Source of the DNA: an uncultured Gemmatimonadota bacterium
Lineage (GTDB): Bacteria; Gemmatimonadota; Gemmatimonadetes; Gemmatimonadales; Gemmatimonadaceae
DNA length: 26,194 bases
Direction: 5' to 3'
Assembly: GCA_946479895.1 (NCBI GenBank)
Contig: CAMLHT010000012.1
Span: forward strand, 1-26,194
In this document: positions 13,613 through 22,492 of the stretch, in pieces
Layout: each line of letters opens with the position of its first letter
Numbering within the stretch: the stretch's first letter is position 1
The notes under the pieces: model-generated
Told to the model about the DNA's origin: nothing
The model's database searches: none
Seen by the model: the letters and a program-made list of their open reading frames with translations, nothing else
Position numbers and translations under genes: made by a program

Positions 13613-15756
13613 TACATGAAGCTAAGCCGTACCCGGGAATCCACCGCCACGACGCCCCCATCGACGATCAGGAGCGGATTGACGTCCAGCTCCGCGATGG
13701 ACGGGAAGTCCAGGGCGAGCTGGCCGATGCGACGAATGACCGAGGCGATGGCCGCGCGGTCCGCCGGCGGCGCCCCGCGGAGCCCGTCGAACAGGGCCGA
13801 GCTCCGCAGGCCGGCGATCATGTCCCGTGCCTCGGCGTCGCTGACCGGGGCGAGGCGGAACAGCACGTCGTGCAGCGCCTCGACGTACACGCCGCCCAGC
13901 CCGAACATGAGCAGCGGTCCGAACGACGGATCGCGGTGCAGGCCGACGATCGTCTCCGCGTGACCCTTCTTCATCGGCTGGACCATGAAGCCGTCGATGC
14001 GCGCCTTCGGCGCGTTGCGCATGACCGACGCGCGCATCGTCGTGAACGCCTCGTGCAGCTCGGCGGGCGAGCGGATGCCCGTCCGCACGCCGCCGACGTC
14101 CGTCTTGTGGGTGATGTCCGACGACACGACCTTGAGCACGACTGGGTAGCCGCACTCCTTCGCGATCTGCGCCGCCATGTCCGCGGTCGCCGCGACCTTC
14201 GCGTCGGCGACGGGGATGCCATAGGCGCGGAGGAGCTGGAGCGCCTCGCAGGTCGTCAGCTGTTCGCGCGATGACGAGCGCGCGACGTTGACGATACGGC
14301 CAGCGGCTCCGCGATCGACGTCGGTGACCTCGGGCGCGACGTCCGGCGCGCGCTGCATCCACCGGGCCTGGCGCTGAAGCGCGGAGAGCGCGCGGGCCGC
14401 CGACTCCGGAAAGACGTAGGTCGGGATGCCGACGCGCTGGAGGTCGGCGCGACCCTGCGGCAGCCCTTCGCGCCCCATGAGCACGGCGAAAATCGCCTTG
14501 TCCGGCGCCGCGGCGGCGGCGTCCACGATCGCCGTGGCCACGTCCTCCTGCTTCACGCCGAACGGCGGCACGAAGATCGGCACTACGGCGTCCACGGCCG
14601 GATCGTCGAGCAGGGCGCGCATGGCGGCGCCGTAGCTCTTCGGGTTCGCGGACGCGATCATGTCGAGCGGATTCGCGATCGACGCCTCGGCGGGAAACCC
14701 GGGGCGGAGGCGCTCGACGGTCTGCTTCGAGAGCTCGACGATCTCCAGTCCATTCGCCTCGAGCGCATCGGCCGCGAGGATGCCGGGGCCGCCCGCGTTC
14801 GTGAGCACGGCCGTGCGACGCGTGCGCGGCATGGCGCGCGACTCGAACGCGAGCGCGATGTCGAACATCTCGTCGATGGACGACGCGCGCAGGACACCCG
14901 ATTGGGCCAGCAGGGCGTCGACCGCGAGGTCGCTGGCGGCGAGTGCCCCGGTGTGCGAGCTCGCGGCCCGCGCCCCGGCGCGCGAGCGTCCCGACTTCAC
15001 GACGACGATCGGCTTGGTCTTCGTGATGCGCGACGCGATCTCCCGGAAGCGCGCCGGATTGCCGAAGCTCTCCACGTACATGAGGATGAGCTTCACCGCC
15101 GGGTCGTCCTCCCAGAGCAGCAGCAGGTCGTTGCCGCTGACGTCGGGCTTGTTGCCGATGGAGACGAACTGCGAGATGCCCAGCCCGTATTCGCGAGCCG
15201 AGTCGAGGACACTGACGCCGAGCGCGCCGGACTGGGAGACGAACGCGGCGCCGCCGAAGGGGGGCATGAGGTCCGTGAACGTCGCGTTTATCGAGACCTT
15301 CGGGTCGGCGTTGATCACGCCCATGCAGTTCGGGCCGATCATCCGCATGCCGTGCTCGCGGACGATGGACAGGAGCTCGCGCTCGCGCCTGGCGCCCTCG
15401 GGGCCGCCCGACTCCCTGAATCCCGCCGAGATGACGACGAGCCCCTTCACGCCAGCGGCGCCGCACTGCGAGGCGACGTCGTTGACGTGCTCCTTGGGGA
15501 CGACGATGACGGCGAGATCGGGAGTGTCGGGACAGGCCGCGATCGACGGATACGCGCGCACCGAGCACACCGCCGCCGACCGGGGATTCACGGGGTAGAC
15601 GGCGCCGGTGTAGCCGCTGGCGATGATGTTGTGGACGATGCGATTGCCCATGCCCGCGGGATCGCGCGATGCCCCGATCACGGCGACGGACCGTGGAGAC
15701 ATGAGGGACCGCAGCGTGGCGGTGGGATCGGCGGCAGCGAGGACGGCAGGAGGCAT
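13612..15756 (-). CDS. ADP-forming acetate/acyl-CoA synthetase, fused alpha-beta type
   Basis: A 714-residue NDP-forming acyl-CoA synthetase that interconverts acyl-CoA, ADP and phosphate with acid, CoA and ATP. The alpha part has a CoA-binding domain (about 16-115, SPRSVAVIGASRDPAGMG), a succinyl-CoA ligase-like domain (FVSQSGALGVSVLD, 172-185) and the phospho-accepting His268 in SSHTGALAASD. The beta part is an ATP-grasp domain from about 490 (EALQLLRAYGIPVADAK, GYPVVLKVVSSDITHKTDVGGV) ending in AELDVNPLLI. Length and domain order are those of the fused bacterial/archaeal ACD family. There is no acetyltransferase domain, unlike Pat. The ATG at 15756 was chosen; a second Met 19 codons in (MSPRSVAVIGAS) is also possible. 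Confidence 0.92.
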   Translation of the reverse strand: MPPAVLAAADPTATLRSLMSPRSVAVIGASRDPAGMGNRIVHNIIASGYTGAVYPVNPRSAAVCSVRAYPSIAACPDTPDLAVIVVPKEHVNDVASQCGAAGVKGLVVISAGFRESGGPEGARRERELLSIVREHGMRMIGPNCMGVINADPKVSINATFTDLMPPFGGAAFVSQSGALGVSVLDSAREYGLGISQFVSIGNKPDVSGNDLLLLWEDDPAVKLILMYVESFGNPARFREIASRITKTKPIVVVKSGRSRAGARAASSHTGALAASDLAVDALLAQSGVLRASSIDEMFDIALAFESRAMPRTRRTAVLTNAGGPGILAADALEANGLEIVELSKQTVERLRPGFPAEASIANPLDMIASANPKSYGAAMRALLDDPAVDAVVPIFVPPFGVKQEDVATAIVDAAAAAPDKAIFAVLMGREGLPQGRADLQRVGIPTYVFPESAARALSALQRQARWMQRAPDVAPEVTDVDRGAAGRIVNVARSSSREQLTTCEALQLLRAYGIPVADAKVAATADMAAQIAKECGYPVVLKVVSSDITHKTDVGGVRTGIRSPAELHEAFTTMRASVMRNAPKARIDGFMVQPMKKGHAETIVGLHRDPSFGPLLMFGLGGVYVEALHDVLFRLAPVSDAEARDMIAGLRSSALFDGLRGAPPADRAAIASVIRRIGQLALDFPSIAELDVNPLLIVDGGVVAVDSRVRLSFM

Positions 15757-15834
15757 GTTCCGGCGGGAAGAGAGCTCGCTGGAATCAGCCGGAATTCATC
15801 GCGAATCGCGGTCGGGCTGCCCCCGGAGGATTGT

Positions 15835-15874
15835 CAGGTTCTGCCCGACCGGGTCCCCCGGGCCCGCGAACCTG
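15835..15874. terminator. Inverted repeat, possible terminator of the small membrane-protein gene
   Basis: CAGGTTC (15835-15841) and GAACCTG (15868-15874) are perfect 7-bp inverted repeats enclosing a GC-rich loop that can pair further (GCCCG with CGGGC). It lies 19 bp after the stop of the minus-strand membrane-protein gene and before the acyl-CoA synthetase gene. No T-tract follows on either strand, so a terminator role is only suggested. Confidence 0.35.
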
Positions 15875-15892
15875 TCATGCCGGAGCGCGCGC

Positions 15893-16360
15893 CTACGACC
15901 GCCGCAGCGCGGACGCGACGCGAGCGATGACGAGCCCCGCAAGAAACGCTGGGCCAGCGGTCATTGCCGGCCAGATCAACAACGAAAGGACGAGCAGGAG
16001 GGAGGGCGCGGTCGAGGCGCGCAGCGCGTGGATGTTGGCCGCGGCTGCAAGCCCGAATGCTCCGAGTGCCGCGCCGAGCGCGGCTCTCGCCGCGGTCACG
16101 CGCATGCGCTCCTGCGCGCGGAGCTCGAGAGCGACGTGAGCGGCGAAGGCGATGCCACTCACGATCCACGCCGCCCACCGCCAACCCACCCGCGCGGACT
16201 GGGATGCGGCGCGACCGGCCAGCTCGCCGAATATCAGACCGGCGGCGAGGTACAGGACGCCGGCGCCGATGATTCGTCGGGACGCGGTGTAATGCAGTGA
16301 AGACTCCGGGTTTTCGGGGAAGCTCGGGCATACTCTGCCGCGTAAAGTCCTCTGCGTCAA
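15893..16360 (-). CDS. Small hypothetical integral membrane protein
   Basis: An open frame of up to 155 residues with about four hydrophobic helices: around 31-49 (IGAGVLYLAAGLIFGELAG), 62-78 (WAAWIVSGIAFAAHVAL), 89-107 (AARAALGAALGAFGLAAAA) and 118-147. Charged residues lie between helices, as in a real polytopic protein. I recognise no family. The only start near the ORF beginning is TTG at 16360; no ATG or GTG occurs in frame before the first helix, so the N-terminus is uncertain, and a CTG just before HYTASRR is a conceivable alternative. It stands alone, divergent from dnaE2. Confidence 0.55.
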   Translation of the reverse strand: MTQRTLRGRVCPSFPENPESSLHYTASRRIIGAGVLYLAAGLIFGELAGRAASQSARVGWRWAAWIVSGIAFAAHVALELRAQERMRVTAARAALGAALGAFGLAAAANIHALRASTAPSLLLVLSLLIWPAMTAGPAFLAGLVIARVASALRRS

Positions 16361-16428
16361 GACGCCGCTGACCCTGCTTCCCTGCCCTAAGGTACTTCGG
16401 GTTTTGTTCGGTTAGATTGAACGGTCCG

Positions 16429-19400
16429 ATGTACACCGAGCTTCGGACTCACACCGCCTACTCCTTCGGCGACGGCGCCGCCTCCCCCGAAGCGCTCGCC
16501 CGACGCGCCAGGTCCCTCGGCTACACCCATCTCGGCGTCACCGACTGCGCCGACCTCGGTGGGATCGCGAAGTTCGCCGTTGAGGCCATGGCGCCGGCGA
16601 AGGATCCGGCTTGCGCGAACGCCGCCGCCCACGAGGGGCTTGGCAAGGATGATTGCGGCGTCTGCCAGCGACCCGTGCGACCGATCGTCGGCGCCGAGCT
16701 CGAGGTGGATGGACATCCGGCAGCGTTCATCGCCCGCACGCCGATCGGCTACCAGAACCTCGCCGCGCTCGTCACGCTCGCCCGCGTCGGCGAGTGGGGA
16801 CGCTGGGACAAACCCGAGCAGGCCCGGCGTCGCGGACGGGCGGGAATCACCTGGGAGCAGCTCACCAGTCACGCGCGCGATCTCCACGCCCTCACCGGTC
16901 CGGCGAGCGGACCGATCGCCGCGCGCATTCGCGCCGGTGACGAGATCAACGCCCGCCGCCGGCTCGGCGAATGGCGGGAGCTGTTCGGCGAGCACCTCTC
17001 CGTCGAGGTGCAGCTCCACTATACCGGCGGCCACGAGTCGGCGCTCGCCGGCCAGCTGATCACGCTGGCCGGTAAATGCCAGGTACCGTGGATGGTGACG
17101 CACGATCCGCGGTACGTGGACGACGGCGGCCGCCTGGTGCACGACATTCTCACCGCCCTGCGGCACGAGACGACGCTCGACGACGCCATGGATCGCGGCC
17201 TGCTCCGCCCGAATGGCGAATGGCGCCTGCGCTCCCCGCGCTCGATGGCGCAGCGGTGGCGCGGGCGGCTCGAGGGCCTGCGCGAGACGCAGCGCATCGT
17301 CGAATCCTGCGACCCGTTCACGCTCGACTGGATGCGGCCGCCGATGCCCGACTTCCGGCGCGCCAAGGAAGATGAACGCTCGGACAATGAATACCTGCGC
17401 GACCTGGCCTACGAGGGCGCGCGCGTGCGATGGGGCGAGAAGCTCAGCGCCGCGCAGACGAGGCAGATCGACCATGAGCTGGAGCTCATCGCGAAGCTCG
17501 GCTTCCCCGGCTTCTTCCTCGTCATGGCCGACGCGATGCGCTTCGCCCGCTCGCAGGGCATCCTCTGCCAGGGCCGCGGCAGCGCCGCCAACTCCGCCGT
17601 CGCGTTCTGCATCGGCATCACGGCGGTGGATCCGGTGAAGCACGGGCTGCTCTTCGAGCGCTTTCTCTCGGACGCGCGCATCGGCAGCAAGGCGAGCGAG
17701 CCACCCGACATCGACGTGGACTTCGAGCACGAGCGCCGCGAGGAGGTGCTCGACTACATGTACCGGAAGTACGATCGCGGCCACGCGGCGATCACCGGCG
17801 TCACGCAGATGTATCGCGGCCCCAACGCCGTGCAGGACGCGATGCGCGCCTTCGGCTACCCGCCCGAGCTGGCGGTGAAGATCTCGAAGCGCGTGCACTA
17901 CTCGGATCCGCACGACGCCGTCGAGGCCATTCGCGAGGACGTCGCCCAGCGCGCCGGCGCGGACTTCTCGGATCAGCGAGGCCAGACGCTCCTCCGGGCG
18001 ATCGGCGCCTTCGATGGGATCGCCCGCCTGCGCTCGACGCACGTCGGCGGCTTTGTGCTCTCCTCGGCGCCGCTCGGCAGCTTCCTGCCCATCGAGCAGA
18101 CGACGATGGGCCGCACGATCCTCCAGTTCGACAAGGACGACCTCGACTACATCAACGTGCCGAAGTTCGATTTCCTCGGACTCGGGGGCCTGGCGATGAT
18201 CCGCCGGGCCTTCGATGCCATCGAGGCTCGCACGGGTGCCCGCCCGGAGATGTATTCCCTGCCGACCGACGACAGGAAGACGTACGAGCTGATCGCCAGC
18301 GGCGAGACCATCGGCACCTTCCAGATCGAATCCCGCGCGCAGATCGCTTCGATCCACCACACGAAGCCGGAGCTCTTCTACGACATCGTCGTCCAGGTCT
18401 CACTCATTCGACCGGGCCCGATCCAGGCGAAGTTCGTCCACCCCTACACCCAGCGCCGGCTGGGGCTGGAGCCGGTGACGTATCCGCATCCCGCGCTCGA
18501 GCCGATTCTCCGGCGCACCCAGGGCATCCCGATCTTCCAGGAGCAGGCGATGGCGATCGGCATGACCCTCGGCGGCTACACCGGCGGCCAGGCCGACGCG
18601 CTGCGGCGCACGATGGGCAACATCCGCAAGAAGGAGAAGCTCATCCTCGCGCTGAAGGAGCTGCGCGTCGCGATGCTCGAGCGCGCGCGGAAGGGCGAGA
18701 TCGCGCCGATGACGGAGGAGACCGCGGACCGGATCTGCGAGGACCTCGTCAGCTTCGCCAACTACGGCTTTCCGGAGTCGCATGCCTGGAGCTTCGCGCT
18801 CATCGCCTACGCCACGGCGTGGATCAAGGCGCATTACCCGACGGAGTTCCTCCTCGGCCTGCTCAACGCGCAGCCGATGGGTTTCTATCCCGTCTCGACG
18901 CTGATCCACGACGCGCGGCGTCACGGCGTCGTCGTGCTGCCTCCCTGCCTCAGGAGGGGCGCATGGGAGTGCACCACTTGTCATCCTGAGCCGCGAAGCG
19001 GCGAGAGATCTGCTTTTTCCAGCGGCACGAGCGTGAAGCAGATCCCTCGCGGAGTTTACCCTGAGCGCAGCCGAATGGCTCAGGATGACAACGAAGGCGA
19101 AGGGCCCGGGATGACAGCGAAAGAAGTGGAACCCGCCCTTCGCATTGGCTGGAAGTTCATCCGAGGCATCGGGGACGTCGTCGTCGAGCGGCTCAGGGCC
19201 GCGCACGCCGAACGGCCCTTCGACTCCATCGCCGACGTCGTGCGGCGCGCGAAGCTCGATCGCGGCGAGTCGCTCGCCCTCGCCCGCGCCGGCGCCTTCG
19301 GCGGCTGGGCCGAAGACCGGCGTCATGCCGCCTGGGAGGCGTTGCGCGCCGCCGGCGACATCCTGCCGCTGGCGCCGAGCAGGGTGGCGATGCACGAGCC

Positions 19401-19821
19401 GGCTCCGATGTCGAACGACCGGATGGTGCTGCTCGACTACCACTCGGTGGGCCTGAGCCTCAACGGCCATCCGATGGATGCCGCGCGCGACCGCCTGCGA
19501 AAGGGCGGCGCGGTGGACAGTCGCGACATCGAGAAGATTCCGAGCGGCCGGATCGTCACCGTCGCCGGCCTGGTGACGATCCGTCAGCGCCCCGCGACGG
19601 CGAACGGCACGATCTTCCTGCTGCTCGAGGACGAGCACGGGTTCATCAACATCATCGTGCCGGCGTCACTCGTCGCCGCCAACGAGGAGGCGGTGAAGCA
19701 TTCCACGTTCGTGCTCGTCCGCGGCAAGCTCGAGAAGCAGGGCGTGATCAACGTGGTCGGGCAGAAGTTCAAGGCGCTGCACATCAGCGACGTGATGCAT
19801 CGCGCGCGAAGCTTCCGCTGA
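16429..19821 (+). CDS. dnaE2: Error-prone DNA polymerase DnaE2 with an in-frame palindromic-repeat insertion
   Basis: A C-family DNA polymerase alpha subunit of 1130 residues that performs mutagenic translesion synthesis in the SOS response, normally with ImuA/ImuB. It opens with a PHP domain (ELRTHTAYSFGDG, YTHLGVTDCADLGG). The polymerase core has CQGRGSAANSAVAFCIGITAVDP, diagnostic of DnaE2 rather than DnaE1, and the palm acidic cluster PPDIDVDF (425-432). Then come SLIRPGPIQAKFVHPY, a helix-hairpin-helix (RIGWKFIRGIGDVVVERL) and an OB domain (IVTVAGLVTIRQRP). DnaE2 is usually near 1050-1080 residues; the excess comes mainly from about 38 residues (850-888) encoded by a palindromic repeat. 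The ATG at 16429 is chosen; TTG at 16417 is possible. No imuA, imuB or lexA gene is in the window. Confidence 0.95.
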   Translation: MYTELRTHTAYSFGDGAASPEALARRARSLGYTHLGVTDCADLGGIAKFAVEAMAPAKDPACANAAAHEGLGKDDCGVCQRPVRPIVGAELEVDGHPAAFIARTPIGYQNLAALVTLARVGEWGRWDKPEQARRRGRAGITWEQLTSHARDLHALTGPASGPIAARIRAGDEINARRRLGEWRELFGEHLSVEVQLHYTGGHESALAGQLITLAGKCQVPWMVTHDPRYVDDGGRLVHDILTALRHETTLDDAMDRGLLRPNGEWRLRSPRSMAQRWRGRLEGLRETQRIVESCDPFTLDWMRPPMPDFRRAKEDERSDNEYLRDLAYEGARVRWGEKLSAAQTRQIDHELELIAKLGFPGFFLVMADAMRFARSQGILCQGRGSAANSAVAFCIGITAVDPVKHGLLFERFLSDARIGSKASEPPDIDVDFEHERREEVLDYMYRKYDRGHAAITGVTQMYRGPNAVQDAMRAFGYPPELAVKISKRVHYSDPHDAVEAIREDVAQRAGADFSDQRGQTLLRAIGAFDGIARLRSTHVGGFVLSSAPLGSFLPIEQTTMGRTILQFDKDDLDYINVPKFDFLGLGGLAMIRRAFDAIEARTGARPEMYSLPTDDRKTYELIASGETIGTFQIESRAQIASIHHTKPELFYDIVVQVSLIRPGPIQAKFVHPYTQRRLGLEPVTYPHPALEPILRRTQGIPIFQEQAMAIGMTLGGYTGGQADALRRTMGNIRKKEKLILALKELRVAMLERARKGEIAPMTEETADRICEDLVSFANYGFPESHAWSFALIAYATAWIKAHYPTEFLLGLLNAQPMGFYPVSTLIHDARRHGVVVLPPCLRRGAWECTTCHPEPRSGERSAFSSGTSVKQIPRGVYPERSRMAQDDNEGEGPGMTAKEVEPALRIGWKFIRGIGDVVVERLRAAHAERPFDSIADVVRRAKLDRGESLALARAGAFGGWAEDRRHAAWEALRAAGDILPLAPSRVAMHEPAPMSNDRMVLLDYHSVGLSLNGHPMDAARDRLRKGGAVDSRDIEKIPSGRIVTVAGLVTIRQRPATANGTIFLLLEDEHGFINIIVPASLVAANEEAVKHSTFVLVRGKLEKQGVINVVGQKFKALHISDVMHRARSFR
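18978..19091. repeat. Palindromic repetitive element inserted in frame in dnaE2
   Basis: The element has two nested stems. The outer arms are TTGTCATCCTGAGCC (18978-18992) and GGCTCAGGATGACAA (19077-19091), a perfect 15-bp inverted repeat. The inner arms are GCGAGAGATCTGCTT (19001-19015) and AAGCAGATCCCTCGC (19036-19050), pairing at 14 of 15 positions. A mini-stem CCGC-GAA-GCGG lies at 18991-19001. The length from outer arm to outer arm is 114 bp, exactly 38 codons, and no stop is introduced. The encoded residues (CHPEPRSGERS, KQIPRGVYPERS) interrupt the conserved junction between WECTT and the helix-hairpin-helix. A half-copy lies at 12968-13030. Confidence 0.85.
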
Positions 19822-19830
19822 TCCGTCGCT

Positions 19831-21513
19831 CTAGCCGGGCGGCCTCTGCCCCCACACCTCGACCGGATTCTGCGCCGTCGCGGTGTCCGTCGGAATCCCC
19901 CGCCCCAGCGCGCCCGTCCCCCAGCAGTAGAGCCGCGAGTCCGTCGCCGAGAGCGCGCAGTGCGCCTTGTAGCCGGTCACGATCTTCTTCACCGGGAACG
20001 GCAACGGCACCTTCGCGAACGAATACGTGGGCCGCGGCGGCTCGCCGGGAAACGGCAGGCAGTACGCCGCGCCGGCGGCGTCAACCGCGCAGGTGATGAC
20101 GTTGCCGAACAGCGCGACATAGCCCGTCGCGCTGGATACGAGCCACGGCCCCCCGTTGTACGTGAGCTGTTCCCCCCAGCAATAGAGCGCCGTCTCGGCC
20201 GTCAGGCCGCACACCTCCCGCATCCCGCCCGCCAGCTGAGTGAACCGCGCGGATGTCTGCACCGCCGTCGGAACGAGTATGCATGGGCCCTGGCATCCCG
20301 TCCCGCTCGTCGTGACCGGGCCCACGCCCGCGCCGTAGTTCACGTTCGAGCCCCAGCAATACGCGACGCCACCTTCGGCGAGCCCGCACACGCTCTCGCC
20401 CCGCGCGAACATCTGCCATTTGAGGCCGCCGCTCACTCCCGTCGGGGTCTGGGACCACGGGCCTATCGGCTGCGCGGTGCCGTTGCCCATGCGGCCGTTG
20501 TAGTTCACGCCCCAGCAGTAGCCCTTGCCATCCAGAGCCACGCCGCACCGAAGCCTTCCACCCCAGATCCACTTGAAGCGGACGGTTCCTCCCACCTCCA
20601 CCGGGCCCGTCTCGCCGAGGCGCAGGAACCTGCCATCGGCGGCGAGCGCGTAGGGCCCGACGTCAGCGCGACTTTCGTCAACCCAGAATTCGTCCTTGGC
20701 CGAAGCGACCTGCGTGAGCGGGAGCGTCGTCATCAGCGTCGGCGAGCTCGCGCAGGTTTGCTCCCCCTGCCAGTCCTCGCAGCGATCCGCCACCGTGCCA
20801 TCGACAGGGACATTGTACCCCCAGCACCAGGTGGATCCGTCGGCCTCGACTGCGCAAATGGAGCGGGGACCGATGGCGAAGTCCACGAAGGTCAGTTGCC
20901 GCGAATAGCTGGCGACGGTGACCCTGCTGGTCGCCGTGAACGTGCCGCGACGCGCGATGATGGTGGTGACGCCCTCGCCCGTTGCCGTGATGGTGCCGTC
21001 GCTGGCGACCGTGGCCACCGCGGGATCGGCCGACTCCCACTCGAGCTGGCGCACCGCCCTGACCCCATTCGGCGCATATCCGGCGCGCACGGCGACCCGC
21101 CGCACTCCCCCGGGTATCAGCCGCATCACGTTCGGCCAGACGCGGTAGTCCGAGGTGACCGTCACCCGGGCGCTGTCGAGATAATTCCCCGACCGCGCCA
21201 CGATGTACGTGCTTCCGGGCTGCAGGCCGGCGAATAGCGAGTCGCCGTTCGCGATCCTCACGATGCTCGTGTCTCGTGAAGTCCACTGGACCTCCGGTGG
21301 CAGCCCGCTGGGCGGCAGCACGCTGTTTCCGTAGCGGTCGACATAGGCGGCGAACAGCTTGGCGCGTGCCTCGCCGACCACCAGGGGCACCTCGTCCTGG
21401 ACGGCGATTCCTGTGAGTACTCCCCGGCCGGGCTCCCCGCCGAAATCCTGGAATTCGCAACCCGCCACTGCCGCAAGAGTCGTCAGGGCGAGCAGTCGGT
21501 AGAAGAGGCACAT
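19831..21513 (-). CDS. Lipoprotein with Ig-like (Big_2) and RCC1 repeats
   Basis: A 560-residue predicted lipoprotein; the signal MCLFYRLLALTTLAAVAGC ends at lipobox Cys19. Residues about 35-205 form two bacterial Ig-like (Big_2) domains (VQWTSRDTSIVRI, LEWESADPAVATVASDGTITATGEGVTTIIA). Residues about 210-550 contain RCC1-type repeats recognisable by CxW-G signatures (CAVEADGSTWCWGYN, CGVALDGKGYCWGVNYNGRMGNGT, CGLAEGGVAYCWGSN, LYCWGEQ, LYCWGTGALGRG), predicting a seven-bladed propeller with paired Cys residues that may form disulfides outside the cytoplasm. Such Ig-RCC1 lipoproteins are expanded in Gemmatimonadota and have no known function. It stands alone; a 219-bp gap separates it from the next minus-strand gene. 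Confidence 0.88.
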   Translation of the reverse strand: MCLFYRLLALTTLAAVAGCEFQDFGGEPGRGVLTGIAVQDEVPLVVGEARAKLFAAYVDRYGNSVLPPSGLPPEVQWTSRDTSIVRIANGDSLFAGLQPGSTYIVARSGNYLDSARVTVTSDYRVWPNVMRLIPGGVRRVAVRAGYAPNGVRAVRQLEWESADPAVATVASDGTITATGEGVTTIIARRGTFTATSRVTVASYSRQLTFVDFAIGPRSICAVEADGSTWCWGYNVPVDGTVADRCEDWQGEQTCASSPTLMTTLPLTQVASAKDEFWVDESRADVGPYALAADGRFLRLGETGPVEVGGTVRFKWIWGGRLRCGVALDGKGYCWGVNYNGRMGNGTAQPIGPWSQTPTGVSGGLKWQMFARGESVCGLAEGGVAYCWGSNVNYGAGVGPVTTSGTGCQGPCILVPTAVQTSARFTQLAGGMREVCGLTAETALYCWGEQLTYNGGPWLVSSATGYVALFGNVITCAVDAAGAAYCLPFPGEPPRPTYSFAKVPLPFPVKKIVTGYKAHCALSATDSRLYCWGTGALGRGIPTDTATAQNPVEVWGQRPPG

Positions 21514-21591
21514 GACGCGAGTCTACGGCCGGGCCTGAGACCCCACCAGAGCCTTCTTTTGCAAAAACGGAAGATGCATGGATGAGTCTAT

Positions 21592-21706
21592 CCCGAGCGC
21601 AGCGAGGGAAATAGCTCCGAACGCAGTGAGTAGCCTCAGGACGCCCGGTCCATACCTGGCCGAGTCCTGTGGAAGGCGACACCGGCTCTTCGCTGCGCTC
21701 GCGATA
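21592..21706. repeat. Intergenic inverted repeat related to the dispersed palindromic elements
   Basis: CGAGCGCAGCGA (21594-21605) and TCGCTGCGCTCG (21690-21701) are perfect 12-bp inverted repeats. Between them a degenerate second unit (GAACGCAGTGAG, 21619-21630) repeats the same theme. The motif CCCGAGCGCAGCGAGGGA resembles the CCCTGAGCGCAGCCGAA part of the dnaE2 element, so the elements may be members of one family. It fills most of the gap between two minus-strand genes and could end the upstream transcript (outer-membrane protein gene). Confidence 0.55.
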
Positions 21707-21732
21707 AGCGCACCCGCGAGGAGGGCGCGAAG

Positions 21733-22458
21733 CTACTTCCCGCCAACCAGGACATTGATCCCGATCGTGTTCCTGGCTCCGTTCATGAACTGATGCTGGA
21801 TGCCGACGTTCACGATCAGGCTGGACTCGGTGTTGTAGATGCCAAGCCCGCCGCCCAGCATCAATCCCGAGCCACTGGTCGACGTCCCGTTCACAGATGA
21901 TTGCGCGATCGCGAACGCCGGCGTCACGAACGGCACGAACTGCATTCCCGTTCCGCGCTGCACCAGCGCCACCGGCGCGCCGATGTAGCCGCTGAAGAAC
22001 GTGCCCGGATCCCGATTGCCATAGCCGATCTCGCCGTCGAGCGACACGGTGAACATCGGCGACGTCGCCGTCGAGCCCATGCTCGAGCCGATGAGGCGGA
22101 TGTCGCCGCCGAGGCCGAGCATCAGCTCCGCGCTGCAGCCCGAGCAGTCGGTCGTGATCACGCCGCCGGTGAGCGAGATGCTGCTGCCCAGCCCCGCCGG
22201 AAGGATCCCCGTCACGGCGAACGCCTGCGCGGTGTTGTTGAAGTCACCGCTGGCCAGGTTGCCGTAACGCAACGCGAGCGACGCGCCGTTCTGGAGCCGG
22301 TCGATCAGCGTGTTCGTCAGCATCGGCGACAGCGCGCCCACCGGCGTGCGGGTGAGCGTGAAGTACGTCAGCTGCTCGTCGAGGTTGGGGATCTGCGACG
22401 AGGCGGCGGACACCGGAGCGCCCGCGAGGAAAACGGCGAGAATGATGAGTTTTTTCAT
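21733..22458 (-). CDS. Predicted outer-membrane beta-barrel protein
   Basis: A 241-residue protein of no recognised family. It has a Sec signal peptide (MKKLIILAVFLAGAPVSAASS, cleavage probably after VSA or ASS). The mature part alternates polar and hydrophobic residues in short strands rich in Gly, Ser and Thr (SISLTGGVITTD, MFTVSLDGEIGYG, GLMLGGGLGIYN, SLIVNVGIQHQFM), and ends NTIGINVLVGGK, as in small outer-membrane barrels. Two Cys residues lie in a CSGC motif near 105-108. It is the third gene of a minus-strand run after the DinB-fold and TonB-like genes, 34 bp after the latter, which fits an envelope role. The barrel is inferred from strand pattern only. Confidence 0.68.
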   Translation of the reverse strand: MKKLIILAVFLAGAPVSAASSQIPNLDEQLTYFTLTRTPVGALSPMLTNTLIDRLQNGASLALRYGNLASGDFNNTAQAFAVTGILPAGLGSSISLTGGVITTDCSGCSAELMLGLGGDIRLIGSSMGSTATSPMFTVSLDGEIGYGNRDPGTFFSGYIGAPVALVQRGTGMQFVPFVTPAFAIAQSSVNGTSTSGSGLMLGGGLGIYNTESSLIVNVGIQHQFMNGARNTIGINVLVGGK

Positions 22459-22492
22459 GCGGGCACGGGATGCAATTCCCGCGCTTCGGGTT

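Noticed and set aside
13622..15568. A 648-residue minus-strand open frame inside the acyl-CoA synthetase gene
   Set aside because: It is out of frame with a gene that has complete family motifs, and it consists largely of Arg, Gly, Ala and His, as shadow frames do here.
16387..18360. A 657-residue minus-strand open frame opposite dnaE2
   Set aside because: It is the antisense shadow of the conserved polymerase core and shows no domain of its own.
18978..19091. The dnaE2 insertion as an intein or a CRISPR repeat
   Set aside because: At 38 codons it is far too short for an intein and lacks splicing motifs; there is a single unit with nested stems and no spacer array.
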